DNA of 64,000 bases from Thermoguttaceae bacterium. GTDB taxonomy: Bacteria; Planctomycetota; Planctomycetia; Pirellulales; Thermoguttaceae. The notes under the pieces were generated by a model that was not told the DNA's origin, searched no databases, and saw only the letters and a program-made list of their open reading frames with translations. Position 1 is the stretch's first letter. Every line of letters starts with the position of its first letter. The stretch is from assembly GCA_029975295.1 (NCBI GenBank), contig JARKPK010000006.1, positions 1-64,000 of the forward strand. The letters are read 5' to 3'. Shown in pieces: positions 26,039-35,080 of the stretch. Position numbers and translations under genes: made by a program.

Positions 26039-27694
26039 CTACCGGCCCTCTGCGGCCGCGACGACCATTCGGGCGAGACGGCGAGCGGTCGATGGCATGG
26101 GGAAGTCGGCCAGGGCCTCCGGCTCCACCCAGGCGGTTTCGCACCATGGGCCGATCGAATCGCCGCTCGGCGTCGCAATCGTTTTTCGGCTCAAGCCGTC
26201 CGTCGGCGCAGTAGAACAGCCGCTCGGCTTCACAGAAGAACAGTCGCCCGTCTGCGCCGCAGAGCCCGTCGGCCCTCGGCGAGACGTTGCCTCACCCCGC
26301 GGCCGAAGCGAGCTTTCCTTGCTGCCGACCAACTCCTTTCCGGCATTCTTCAAGATCATCGGTGTGGCCGTTGCGGCCGATGGGCGTTTGTCAGCGCCGT
26401 TTGAATCCTCCGGCGCGATCCATCGAGCCGCCAGGCAATCCAACGTGATTTGGAAGCGGGTCACGCGATGCTTCCATTGGGCCAAGTGCCGTTCGACGAC
26501 GATCGCGGCTTCGCTGCCGATGCATCGGGAGTTTCTGTCCTCATTGTCGGCCGACATGCCCAAGAGACGGCACAACGCTTCCTTCACCTGCCGGGCGAGA
26601 AGGTTGCCCCATTCGTCTGTTGCAGCCGTTTCGCCCGTTGGGTTTCCCCTGGCCGCCCGGCGGGTTGAGTTGCCGCCTCGCGTTGGGCTTCGGGCCGCAG
26701 CGCCGCGAGGGCAAAGCCGGCGTTGCACGCCGGCGGGCGAGTTGGGCGGGCACGCTGCGACCGCCGGCGCTTCATCGGCCAGCAGCATGCGGGGAAAGTC
26801 CCACAGGCCGGCCCAACGTCCGCCCGTGCCGTAACGCACCAGCAGCACCTTCCGTCCCTGGTGGAGCACCACCGCCGCCTCATGCCGCTGCTGAAGCGTT
26901 GTCTTTTCTCGCTTTCGGGGCAGTTCGTTTTGAACGCCTTCGGCCCAAGCGACACAGTGGGGCGCCAACGGGCAGCGAGCGCATTGCGGTTGCCGCGCAG
27001 CGCAGACTGCCGACCCCAAGTCCATCAGCGCCAGATTCACGCTCCGCGGATTCCGGCTGCGGCAGACAATTTGCTCGGCCGCCGCCCAAAACAACCGGTC
27101 GGCTGCCGTCGAGTCCGCTTCGCCCCGAAACCCGAGCAGCCTCGCCCACAGGCGGCGGGTGTTGGCCTCGATGATCGGCAACGAGCGGCCGCGAGCGAAG
27201 CAGAGCACGGCCGACGCCGAGTAGCGCCCCAGGCCGGGAAGGCTGGCCAGCGCGTTTGGGTCGTCGGGCACGCGGCCGTCGTGGTCGGCAACGATGCGTT
27301 GCGCTGCCGCGTGCAGTTGGCCGGCTCGACGGTAGTACCCCAGGCCCTCCCATGCCCGCAATACGTCTGCCAAGTCGGCTCGCGCCAGCTCGGCCGCCGT
27401 TGGAAATGTTTCGAGGAATTGCCGCCAGCGGGGCTCGACCGCGGCCACGGTTGTTTGTTGCAACATCAACTCGCTGACCAAAACGGCGTAGGCGTCGGCA
27501 GTCCGTCGCCAAGGCAAATCGCGCCCATGCCGGGCAAACCACCCAAGCGCCGCGCGGCGCACCGCGGCAAACCATCGGGCCGGCGGAAGCGGAACTTCGT
27601 CGGCTGAAGGGGCGGCTTCGTCGCTCGGCCGCGCGCAAGGCGGGCGAATGGGCCGAACATCGCTTCGCCGCTTCCTCGGCAGGTGCAACGGCAT
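26039..27694 (-). CDS. mutY: A/G-specific adenine glycosylase (long C-terminal form)
   Basis: A 551-residue DNA repair enzyme that removes adenine paired with 8-oxoguanine. The N-terminal helix-hairpin-helix domain has LPWRRTADAYAVLVSELMLQQTTV with the catalytic Glu, the hairpin LPGLGRYSASAV, and the catalytic Asp in LMDLGSAVC. A [4Fe-4S] motif C-x6-C-x2-C-x5-C follows (CAARQPQCARCPLAPHC). The C-terminal MutT-like domain is recognisable (AAVVLHQGRKVLLVRYGTGGRWAGLWDFPR) but is interrupted by two low-complexity insertions of roughly 50 and 75 residues, so the protein is about 200 residues longer than typical MutY (about 350). The start at 27694 (MPLHLPRKRR) follows the upstream gene's stop by 8 bases, and the frame remains open far upstream only because of high GC. 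It probably shares a transcript with the STN-like gene. Confidence 0.9.
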   Translation of the reverse strand: MPLHLPRKRRSDVRPIRPPCARPSDEAAPSADEVPLPPARWFAAVRRAALGWFARHGRDLPWRRTADAYAVLVSELMLQQTTVAAVEPRWRQFLETFPTAAELARADLADVLRAWEGLGYYRRAGQLHAAAQRIVADHDGRVPDDPNALASLPGLGRYSASAVLCFARGRSLPIIEANTRRLWARLLGFRGEADSTAADRLFWAAAEQIVCRSRNPRSVNLALMDLGSAVCAARQPQCARCPLAPHCVAWAEGVQNELPRKREKTTLQQRHEAAVVLHQGRKVLLVRYGTGGRWAGLWDFPRMLLADEAPAVAACPPNSPAGVQRRLCPRGAAARSPTRGGNSTRRAARGNPTGETAATDEWGNLLARQVKEALCRLLGMSADNEDRNSRCIGSEAAIVVERHLAQWKHRVTRFQITLDCLAARWIAPEDSNGADKRPSAATATPMILKNAGKELVGSKESSLRPRGEATSRRGPTGSAAQTGDCSSVKPSGCSTAPTDGLSRKTIATPSGDSIGPWCETAWVEPEALADFPMPSTARRLARMVVAAAEGR

Positions 27695-27702
27695 GGCGGC
27701 GC

Positions 27703-29196
27703 TCAAGGCAAGGGCAAGTCGGAAAGTTCGTAGTCGAAGTCGGCCACGGCCAAGATCGTGGGCGTTTGGTAGATGAATTGGGCCGCGTTCGGCTCGCCCG
27801 GGTAGTCGAAGGTGAAACTGATGCCTACCTCGCGCAGGCTCTGTTTGACCGTTTCCGCGCCGATGGGCGAAAGCAGTCGGCCGTCGGCCGTGCGCAGGCG
27901 AGCGGGATTGCGGAAAACCCAGCCGCGGTGGGTGGCCAGGGCTTCGCCGGGGTTGTCGAATCGCAAGGTCAGGCGAACTTCCAACTGATCGTTCCGCTGC
28001 CGGCTCTGCTCGACGACCACCGCCGCTGCCGCGCCGCGCTTGGCGACTGGTCGAGCGCCGCCCATGCCGTCGAAAACGAATGTTTCCGGCCGGCCCGGCA
28101 AGACTGTGTGCAGGCGTCCCTGCAACAGGGCCAATCGCTTGGCCGAGCGGGGCGGCAGGGGCAGCGGCAATTGCAGCCGCTGGGCGGTGCGATCGGCGAA
28201 GTCGGCGATTTCGACCGAACCGGCTTGTTGGGCCGACGCCAGACTCTCGCCCGTATCGAGCTTGGCGCTCAAGTCGGCCAAGCTGTGCCGCAAGACGATC
28301 GGCTGAACCCGCGGCTCCCACGAAAGCTCGATCTCGACCGTCAGGCCGTCGGCCGAGGGCTGACGCGGGTTGCGCTGCGCGCGAATCGCCACGGCCTCGA
28401 AGCGGAACGGGCCGCGATAACACGCTCCGGCGCGGCGCGGGCCGTGGCCCTCGGGCCGAGCCACCACGCAAATCGCCCGCGGCGCTCCGTAGGCATAGAC
28501 GGTCAGTCGCGCGGCATCCAGCGTTTCGTCGAGCGCCTGCCAGAAAGGCGTTTCGCGGAATTGCACCTCGACCTGCGGATCGATGGCCACTTGATGGAAC
28601 TGAGCGCGGTAGTCGATGATGCGGTTGCCGCTTTGCCGCTCGAGTTCGGCGAGAATCTTCGAGACCGGCGCGCGCCGTTTTTCCACATCGACAACCGAGG
28701 CCTCCGCGCCGGTCAAACCTTCGATGCGTTGCAGTTGCTGCACCACGCGGGCCGCGCGGGTTCGCGCCTCGGCCGAAAGACGCGGTTCGGCCCCGCGAAG
28801 CAAGGGAAGCGCGGCCGGACCCATGCGAACCAGTTCCGTCTCCGCGGCGTCGCGCTGGGCCAACTCGTCGGCGTCGAGCTGGCGGAGCAAGCGACGAACG
28901 GCCGACTCCCATTCGGGCGTCGAATCGATCGGGACCGTGTCGCTTTTATCCGCGGCCGCGGGCAAAGCGGAAGGCGAAACGGAAGGCAAAGCGGAGGGGG
29001 AGCCAGGGACCGGACCGGAGGCGGCCGGCGGCGCAGCGGCCGCGGCCGGCGAGGCGGCAATCGTTTCCTTCGAACGCTTGGGCGGTCCTTCGCCGCCCCA
29101 CAGCACCGCCGGCATCAGCAAGAGGCCCAGGCAGGCCAACAAGCCAACGGGGCACAGCCGATGTGTCGTCCGGCAAAGCCCAGTGCCGACAACCAT
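27703..29196 (-). CDS. Exported HEAT/STN-like protein of unknown function
   Basis: A 497-residue exported protein with a signal peptide (CPVGLLACLGLLLMPAVLWGG). An Ala/Pro/Ser-rich linker follows, then a short helical repeat-like stretch (RRLLRQLDADELAQRDAAETELVRMG), then a segment resembling the secretin/TonB short N-terminal (STN) fold (APVSKILAELERQSGN.. and ..ETPFWQALDETLDAARL), then a beta-rich C-terminal domain ending DFDYELSDLP. STN-like domains form parts of secretins or regulatory receptors, but no secretin or TonB partner is nearby, so no specific function is claimed. The start could also be an ATG at 29319 with a good Shine-Dalgarno (AGGAG), which would give a 41-residue longer N-terminus. 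It lies 8 bases before mutY. Confidence 0.65.
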   Translation of the reverse strand: MVVGTGLCRTTHRLCPVGLLACLGLLLMPAVLWGGEGPPKRSKETIAASPAAAAAPPAASGPVPGSPSALPSVSPSALPAAADKSDTVPIDSTPEWESAVRRLLRQLDADELAQRDAAETELVRMGPAALPLLRGAEPRLSAEARTRAARVVQQLQRIEGLTGAEASVVDVEKRRAPVSKILAELERQSGNRIIDYRAQFHQVAIDPQVEVQFRETPFWQALDETLDAARLTVYAYGAPRAICVVARPEGHGPRRAGACYRGPFRFEAVAIRAQRNPRQPSADGLTVEIELSWEPRVQPIVLRHSLADLSAKLDTGESLASAQQAGSVEIADFADRTAQRLQLPLPLPPRSAKRLALLQGRLHTVLPGRPETFVFDGMGGARPVAKRGAAAAVVVEQSRQRNDQLEVRLTLRFDNPGEALATHRGWVFRNPARLRTADGRLLSPIGAETVKQSLREVGISFTFDYPGEPNAAQFIYQTPTILAVADFDYELSDLPLP

Positions 29197-29612
29197 TCGC
29201 CGCCCCGCCGCCTCTGGCCCGGCAAAGCGACCGACGGCGTGTTTCGCCCGCTTCGGCCGGATGCGACTTCCTGCGGTATTGCATGAACAACCGCGCGCGT
29301 TGCCGGGCACTGATGGCATGGCTTGCCTGCTCCTGCTCTCTGACCAATGCGGATTGATCTTCCGACCGGCAATGTTGGTCGCAGTCAACGACATTGTCGG
29401 CGAAATCCGACCTTGCGTTGGTTGGCCTCGGAACATTGCTCTTCTAAGACACCATGCCGATCCCGGCCGCACGGTCGGCTTGCGTGACATCCTTATTGTA
29501 ACCGCTCGATCGGCATCAGGCATCGGGTTGCCGACCAGGCCGGCTGCCGTCGGCCGCTTCGTGTGTGCGCGGCCGACGCGGCGGACAGGGCGGGCTGCTT
29601 GGGCGGCTCGCG
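29197..29612. other. Upstream region of the STN-like gene, nothing firm
   Basis: This 416-base gap separates the pepF stop from the STN-like gene. The STN-like frame stays open through part of it. A TACAAT on the minus strand near 29500 could be a -10 box but has no good -35. No RNA gene or repeat recognised. Confidence 0.4.
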
Positions 29613-31427
29613 CTACTCGGCGAGCAGGGCGTCGAGTTGCTCGACCCAATGGGCGAATCGCTGCAAGGCGGCGTTGATCGGTTCGGGCCGCGCCAGGTCC
29701 ACTCCGGCATCGCGGAGCAGATCGATCGGGTCTTTGCTGCAGCCGGACGAGAGAAAGTCGAGGTAGCGCCGTTGCGCGGAGGGGTCGCCGCTGAGCACGG
29801 CGTCGGCCAGGGCCAAGGCGGCGGACATGCCGGTGGCGTATTTGTACACGTAAAACGCGCGGTAGAAGTGCGGGATGCGGAAGCATTCGAGGTTCAATTC
29901 GGCATCGAGGGTGAACCGCGGCCCGAAGTAATCGACCAGCAACCGGCCGTAGGTTTCCGTGAAGTAGTCGAGCGTCAGCGGGACGCCGGCCTCCGCGTCG
30001 GCGTGGATGAGCATTTCGAACTCGGCAAACATGGTTTGCCGGAAGATCGTGCCGCGCACCGCGTCGATTTGGCGGCTGAGAATCGCCGCCCGGCGCAACG
30101 CGTCGTTGCCGTCGCGGCGGAGCAGGTGTTCGGCCAGCAGTTGTTCGTTGAAGGTGCTGGCCACCTCGGCCGCCAGGATGGCATAGTCGTAGTAGAGGTA
30201 AGGTTGCCGCCGCGCCGAATAGTAGCTGTGCATCGAGTGGCCCGCCTCGTGCGCCAGCGTGAACAACTCCTCGAACACGTCGGCCCGATAGTTCATCAAG
30301 ATGTACGGATCGCCGTCGTACGAGCCGCACGAGAAGGCGCCGCTGTGCTTGCCGCGATTCTCGTAGCGATCGCACCAGCGGCCGCGCAAGCCGGATGCCA
30401 GGGCTCGGCCGTACTCGGCGCCCAACGGACGAACGGCTTCGAGCACCGTCTCGACGGCGTCGTCCCAGGCGATGCAGGTTTTCAGCTCGGGAACGAGCGG
30501 GGCGTAGAGGTCGTAGTGGCGCAGCTCGGGCAACCGCATCTTCCGCCGCCGCAGTTCGTAGTAGCGGTGCAGATCGGGCAGCCGGTTGCGCACGGCGGCA
30601 ATCAGGTTCTCGTACACCGCGCGCGGCACTTGGTCGGGAAACAACGCCGCCTCGAGCGATCCGTTGTAGTTCCTCGCCCGCGCGTAGTACACGTCGCGAT
30701 GAACGGCCCCGGCCAGGGCGGCGGCCAAGGTGTGCCGATGGGCGAAATACTGCTGGTAATAGGCGTGAAATGCCGCGGCGCGGACGTTGCGGTCGGCGCA
30801 GCGGAGCAGCGATGAGAACGAGGAATGAGTCAGCGCGGTCGCACGGCCGGCTTCGTCCGTCACCGTGCCGAAGTCGAGGTCCACGTCGTTCAATTGGCGG
30901 AAGATCGTGTCGGCCGTGTAGGCCATCTCGGCCTGCATGGCCAGCAGCCGCTCTTCAGAGGCGGAGAGCGTGTGCGCGCGCCGCCGCAAGACGCGCTCGA
31001 GCCAAAGCCGAAACGGGGCCAGAGCCTCCGCCTCGAGCCAGCCGGCGATCTGTTGCGGATCGATCGCTAGAATTTCCGGCTCGATGAACGAGGCGGCTTG
31101 GGCCGCGCGCGCCGCCGCATTGCGATACCGCCCGAGCATCCCCTGATAGCGGCTGTCGCCGGCGTCTTCGGCCGACTTGAGGAACGCGTACACCCCGAGC
31201 CGCTCGGCGCGGCGGTCGAACTCGCCATGAAAGCCCAGGCAACGCGCCAGCGATTCCGGACTTTCGCTCAATCGGCCGCGGAACGATTCGTACTCGGCCA
31301 TCTGCGCGTCCCACTGGCGAAAGGCCGCCTCCCAAGCGTCGTCGTCGGCAAATAGGCTGCTCAAGTCCCAAGTGTGGGCCAGATCAACTTCGCTGCGAAG
31401 CGGCGCCCGCGAGATGGATTGGTCCAT
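29613..31427 (-). CDS. pepF: Oligoendopeptidase F (M3 metallopeptidase)
   Basis: A 604-residue cytoplasmic zinc peptidase that cleaves oligopeptides of about 7 to 17 residues. The zinc motif HEAGH lies near residue 392 in TLAHEAGHSMHSYY, with the downstream glutamate in EVASTFNEQLL acting as third ligand. The N-terminal PepF domain (TWDLSSLFADDDAWEAAF) and the C-terminal region (YKYATGMSAALALADAVLSGD) match the oligoF/PepF subfamily. Length is normal. The ATG at 31427 has AGGA upstream. It is followed after a 179-base gap by fabH upstream on the same strand. The role is presumably turnover of peptides. Confidence 0.95.
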   Translation of the reverse strand: MDQSISRAPLRSEVDLAHTWDLSSLFADDDAWEAAFRQWDAQMAEYESFRGRLSESPESLARCLGFHGEFDRRAERLGVYAFLKSAEDAGDSRYQGMLGRYRNAAARAAQAASFIEPEILAIDPQQIAGWLEAEALAPFRLWLERVLRRRAHTLSASEERLLAMQAEMAYTADTIFRQLNDVDLDFGTVTDEAGRATALTHSSFSSLLRCADRNVRAAAFHAYYQQYFAHRHTLAAALAGAVHRDVYYARARNYNGSLEAALFPDQVPRAVYENLIAAVRNRLPDLHRYYELRRRKMRLPELRHYDLYAPLVPELKTCIAWDDAVETVLEAVRPLGAEYGRALASGLRGRWCDRYENRGKHSGAFSCGSYDGDPYILMNYRADVFEELFTLAHEAGHSMHSYYSARRQPYLYYDYAILAAEVASTFNEQLLAEHLLRRDGNDALRRAAILSRQIDAVRGTIFRQTMFAEFEMLIHADAEAGVPLTLDYFTETYGRLLVDYFGPRFTLDAELNLECFRIPHFYRAFYVYKYATGMSAALALADAVLSGDPSAQRRYLDFLSSGCSKDPIDLLRDAGVDLARPEPINAALQRFAHWVEQLDALLAE

Positions 31428-31606
31428 GCGTTGTTCCTGTTGCCTGTGTCGCAACCGCAGCGGTTGCCGTTGTCCGATGTGATGTCTCGTTGCGACGCTC
31501 TGCGATCGTCACAGCGATGGGGTTTTTCTGACGAGCGGCGATACTTCCTTGCCTGCTTCGGCGACGAGGCTGTCCGTGCCTCGCCGCGTGCGCTGCCATC
31601 AGGCGC

Positions 31607-32572
31607 CTACCATTGCAACAGCATCGTGGCCCAACTCAACCCTCCGCCGAACCCGCTGAACAAGATGCGGCTTCCGCGAACGATTCGGCCGGCGCGAACC
31701 GCCTCGTCGAGCGCCAGCGGAATGCTGGCCGAGGCGGTGTTGCCATAGCGATCGAGGTTGTTGAACACCTTTTCCGGAGGCAATCGCAACTCGGCGGCGG
31801 CCGAATCGATGATCCGCAGGTTCGCTTGATGAAACACAACCAGATCGACGTCAGCGAGCGTCAGGGCCGAAGCGGCCAGCACTTGTTCGGTGGTTTCGCG
31901 GAGGGTGCGAATCGCCCATTTGAAGACCGCCCGGCCGTCCATCCGCAAAAACTGCTCGGCGGGCCGCGACGGATCAAACGGTTCGCGCGTTCCGCCCATG
32001 GGGCGATAGAGCAACGGGCCGCCCAAGCCGTCGGAGCCGGCGGCGTAGGCCAAGATGCCTTGCTGCGGCCCGCCGGGGCCGAGCAGCACCGCGCCGGCGG
32101 CGTCGCCGAACAGCGGATAGGTTTTCGGGTCGGCCGGATCGACAACGCGCGAGTTTACGTCGGCCCCAAGGGCCAACACGCGACGGCAGCAGCCCGTGGC
32201 GACGTATTGCATGCCGGTCAGCAGGGCCAAGGCGAAGCTGGTGCAGGCGGCCTGGATGTCGAAGGCCGGCGCGGTGACGCCCAGGGCGGCTTGAACCATG
32301 CTGGCCGTGGCCGGCATGAGTTGGTCGGGCGTGTAAGTTCCCAGCAGCAACAAATCGACTTCGTCGGGAGGGACATTCGCATCGGCCAGGCAGCGTTGGG
32401 CGGCCATCAGGGCCAGATCGCCGGTGGCCAAGCCGGGTGGCGCGTGTCGCCGTTGGGTGATGCCGGTCCGCCGCAGAATCCACTCGGCATCGCAGCCGAG
32501 TTTCGCCAAGTCTTCATTGGTGACGACCACCTCGGGCACGCTGCTGCCGACACCGAGAATCTGCACGCCCAT
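31607..32572 (-). CDS. fabH: Beta-ketoacyl-ACP synthase III
   Basis: A 321-residue thiolase-fold enzyme that condenses acetyl-CoA with malonyl-ACP to start type II fatty-acid synthesis. The catalytic triad is visible: Cys in IQAACTSF (near residue 110), His in VVFHQANLRII and Asn in YGNTASASIPL. The N-terminus MGVQILGVGSSVPE is typical, and the closing SGFGGGLSWATMLLQW is a strong family signature. The ATG at 32572 was chosen; ATGs at 32620 and 32635 are also in frame. It is divergent from the sigma-factor gene; the two promoters seem to overlap in the 32573-33075 gap. No other fab genes are near, so it may act in a specialised pathway, but the residues point to a standard KAS III. Confidence 0.94.
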   Translation of the reverse strand: MGVQILGVGSSVPEVVVTNEDLAKLGCDAEWILRRTGITQRRHAPPGLATGDLALMAAQRCLADANVPPDEVDLLLLGTYTPDQLMPATASMVQAALGVTAPAFDIQAACTSFALALLTGMQYVATGCCRRVLALGADVNSRVVDPADPKTYPLFGDAAGAVLLGPGGPQQGILAYAAGSDGLGGPLLYRPMGGTREPFDPSRPAEQFLRMDGRAVFKWAIRTLRETTEQVLAASALTLADVDLVVFHQANLRIIDSAAAELRLPPEKVFNNLDRYGNTASASIPLALDEAVRAGRIVRGSRILFSGFGGGLSWATMLLQW

Positions 32573-32804
32573 CAAACGACCGAAGCGAGAACGCGCAGAA
32601 AGTTGCGGCTCAGAGGGCATGGCAATAACTCGCAAGGGAGTGCAAAAGGATTCGGATCCCGTGGTCTTCCGCGGGTCTTCCGCGGTCGGGCGGCCCGGTC
32701 TGCGGTTTGGCGACCCGAGGTCGGTATAACGTAGGCCCCCGGGGGGAATTGCTCAAGCCCCAAACCGGCCCGGCGCGGGCGGGAGGGATGTTGCGATCTT
32801 GTTG

Positions 32805-32853
32805 ATTTTATCTAAATTGCCTACTTGACAACCAGTTGCGATTCGTTAGTTTG
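32805..32853. promoter_or_regulatory. Overlapping divergent promoter region of fabH and the sigma gene
   Basis: On the plus strand a perfect -35 box TTGACA (32825-32830) is followed by only weak -10 candidates (TAGTTT at 32847, 16-base spacer; TTGAAT at 32851, 20-base spacer). On the minus strand TTGTCA (32826-32831 read backwards) is followed 15 bases on by TAAAAT (32805-32810). The shared -35 suggests mutually exclusive polymerase binding for the two divergent genes. Confidence 0.35.
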
Positions 32854-32912
32854 AATGATCTGCACAATTTGCGGCATAGGAGTAAAAAAGGCAACACGGA
32901 GGGATCGCACCT

Positions 32913-33002
32913 GATGCTCAATTGCCCCAGCGTCGGCAACGGCGTTGGACTCACGGGGTGAGGCCTGTTTCCTAAATGGTTTTTAGGCAAACGCTTTGCG
33001 TT
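32913..33002 (+). promoter_or_regulatory. Structured leader of the sigma-factor gene (short ORF and two hairpins)
   Basis: A Shine-Dalgarno-like CGGAGGG is followed ten bases on by ATG at 32913 and a 15-codon frame ending in TGA at 32958-32960. Two hairpins follow: CCTAAA (32971-32976) with TTTAGG (32982-32987), and AACGC (32990-32994) with GCGTT (32998-33002). The sigma-factor start lies about 75 bases further on. This could be an attenuator-like or translation-controlled leader; it is inferred from sequence only. Confidence 0.4.
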
Positions 33003-33075
33003 GTTGTGCGATACGGCCCGTCGCCATTGGCATCCGAAGTGCTTCATTGGCTGAGCAGTTCGGGATGTTGCACGA

Positions 33076-34785
33076 ATGTCGGCCTTCGCACTTGTAGAGG
33101 TGGCTCCCTTGCCTAAGACTCTCCGTAAGCCTGCCGTGGTCACTGGTCAGCGTGCGCGAATCAACGGTTCGGCCCCGAACGCCAAGGGAAAGAACGGCGT
33201 CAAAGCCGTCGAGCGATTCGAGGAAGACGATCTGGTCGAAGCGCTCGAGGCCGACGACGAGTATTCAGGCGAAGTCGCGGCCGAGGTCGATCTCGACGAA
33301 GACCTGCTCGACGACGTCGAGCTGCTCCGCACCGGGGAAGACGACCAGATTGACGATCCGGTGCGGATCTATCTGATGCAGATGGGCGAGATCGCCCTGC
33401 TGACCCGCAAAGACGAGATTCGCGCCGCCCAGCGGATCGAGCGGGGGCGGCGGCGGTTTCGCAACGCCCTGTTGGCCGGCGACTACATCTTGCAGGGAGC
33501 GGCTTCGCTGCTCGAACAGATTCAGGCCGGCCAATTGCGACTCGACCGAACGATCGACGTTTCGGTGATCAACGTTCGCGAGAAGAAGCGGCTGCTGAAG
33601 ATTCTCGCGCCGAACTTGACGACCCTCAAGCGATTGCTGGCCGCCAACCGCCGTGATTATGCCGTGGCGATTCATCGGCGGCGGCCGAAGGCCGAGCGAC
33701 GGGCCGCCTGGCGGCGGATCGTTCTGCGGCGCGGCAAGGGCGTTCGTTTGGTCGAGGAGCTTTGCCTGCGGACCCAGCGATTGCAACCGATGCTGGAGAA
33801 GCTGCGCCAGATCGGCCGCCGCATGACCGAGATCCAGCGGCAGCTCGAAGGGGTCGCCGCTGGCGCCGAGGCGTCGGCCCAGCGAGCCGAGCTGCGGAAA
33901 GAACTGCACTATCTGATGCGGTTGACCCTGGAAAGCCCGGCCACGCTGCACCGCACGTTGGGGCGCATTCAAAAACACCTCGACGATTACGAATCGGCCA
34001 AGCGCTATCTTTCGGCGGGAAATTTGCGTCTGGTTGTCTCGATCGCCAAACGGTATCGCAATCGCGGGCTGAGCTTTTTGGATTTGATCCAGGAAGGCAA
34101 CACCGGGCTGATGCGGGCAGTCGACAAGTTCGAACACGCCCGAGGCTACAAGTTCTCCACCTACGCCACGTGGTGGATTCGCCAGGCGATTACGCGGGCG
34201 ATTGCCGACCAGAGTCGGACGATTCGCCTGCCGGTCCACATCATCGAAACGTTGGGCAAAGTCCGGGCGGTTTCGCGTCAATGGCTGCAAACGCACGGTT
34301 GCGAGCCGAGCGTGGAAGAAACCGCCACGGCCGCCGGGCTTCCAATTGACGAGGCCGCTTGCGTGCTTCGCATGACCCGGCAGCCGCTTTCGCTCGATCA
34401 ACCCGTGGGCGATCACGACGACACCTATTTCGGCGAATTCCTTGCCGACCACCGCGAAGAAGACCCGCTGCACGAGATGAACGCGCAATTGCTCAAGCAG
34501 CGCATTGCCGACGTGCTCGAAGGGCTCGACTACCGCGAACGCGAGATCATCCGCCTCCGCTACGGCTTGGCCGACGGCTACTCCTACACCTTGGAGGAAG
34601 TGGGCAAGATCTTCTCGGTTACGCGCGAACGCGTCCGGCAGATCGAGACGAAGGCGGTTCGCTCGCTGCAACATCCCTGCCGCTCGCGGCAACTTTCGAG
34701 CTTTGTGGATGGCTGGAAGGAAACCGCGCCGCCGGCGTTGCCGCCGATCGAGGGCGGGCCGGCCGCCTCGCTGGAAGCGGTTTGA
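33076..34785 (+). CDS. rpoD: RNA polymerase sigma factor, RpoD/SigA type
   Basis: A 569-residue sigma70. Region 1.2 lies near residue 93 ([22 protein letters not shown]). A long helical, basic insertion follows (about 120-305). Region 2 starts near 307 and includes [34 protein letters not shown] and the -10-recognition run [15 protein letters not shown]. Region 3 follows RTIRLPVHI. Region 4 near 485 has [15 protein letters not shown] and the helix-turn-helix [10 protein letters not shown]. Region 1.1 is not recognisable; instead there is an acidic stretch (residues 50-90). The C-terminal tail after region 4 is extended by about 30 residues. All core regions of a primary-type sigma are intact, so it is either the main sigma factor or a close paralog; planctomycetes carry several. 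The ATG at 33076 lacks a strong ribosome site; a GTG about ten codons downstream is an alternative. Confidence 0.9.
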   Translation: MSAFALVEVAPLPKTLRKPAVVTGQRARINGSAPNAKGKNGVKAVERFEEDDLVEALEADDEYSGEVAAEVDLDEDLLDDVELLRTGEDDQIDDPVRIYLMQMGEIALLTRKDEIRAAQRIERGRRRFRNALLAGDYILQGAASLLEQIQAGQLRLDRTIDVSVINVREKKRLLKILAPNLTTLKRLLAANRRDYAVAIHRRRPKAERRAAWRRIVLRRGKGVRLVEELCLRTQRLQPMLEKLRQIGRRMTEIQRQLEGVAAGAEASAQRAELRKELHYLMRLTLESPATLHRTLGRIQKHLDDYESAKRYLSAGNLRLVVSIAKRYRNRGLSFLDLIQEGNTGLMRAVDKFEHARGYKFSTYATWWIRQAITRAIADQSRTIRLPVHIIETLGKVRAVSRQWLQTHGCEPSVEETATAAGLPIDEAACVLRMTRQPLSLDQPVGDHDDTYFGEFLADHREEDPLHEMNAQLLKQRIADVLEGLDYREREIIRLRYGLADGYSYTLEEVGKIFSVTRERVRQIETKAVRSLQHPCRSRQLSSFVDGWKETAPPALPPIEGGPAASLEAV

Positions 34786-35080
34786 GCCGCGCCCGACGAC
34801 GGCCTCGGTGAACTGCCGCCGCGGAAGGCGTGCGCGCTGGTGACCATCGGACGCTCGGACGGGTCCGAATGCGTTTTCCGCTTGCCAAGCGGCGCCGGCT
34901 GAATCATATTGGCGCAACGGCGGCGAACCGCGGAACCGTCGGCGAATGCCTTGGAATGTCGCCGACGATTGCTGGGCCGGTTGCCCGCGGCCCCGATCGC
35001 CCGATCGCGCGGGCCGACGGCGTTGGCCGCCGCTGCGTCGCTGAGAGTTCCTCACCTTCCCGCCCCTTTGGACTGTGACC

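Noticed and set aside
34786-35080. Possible gene on either strand between the sigma factor and the DUF1080 gene
   Set aside because: Frames here (for example 34904-35686 on the minus strand) run opposite the DUF1080 gene and show no features.
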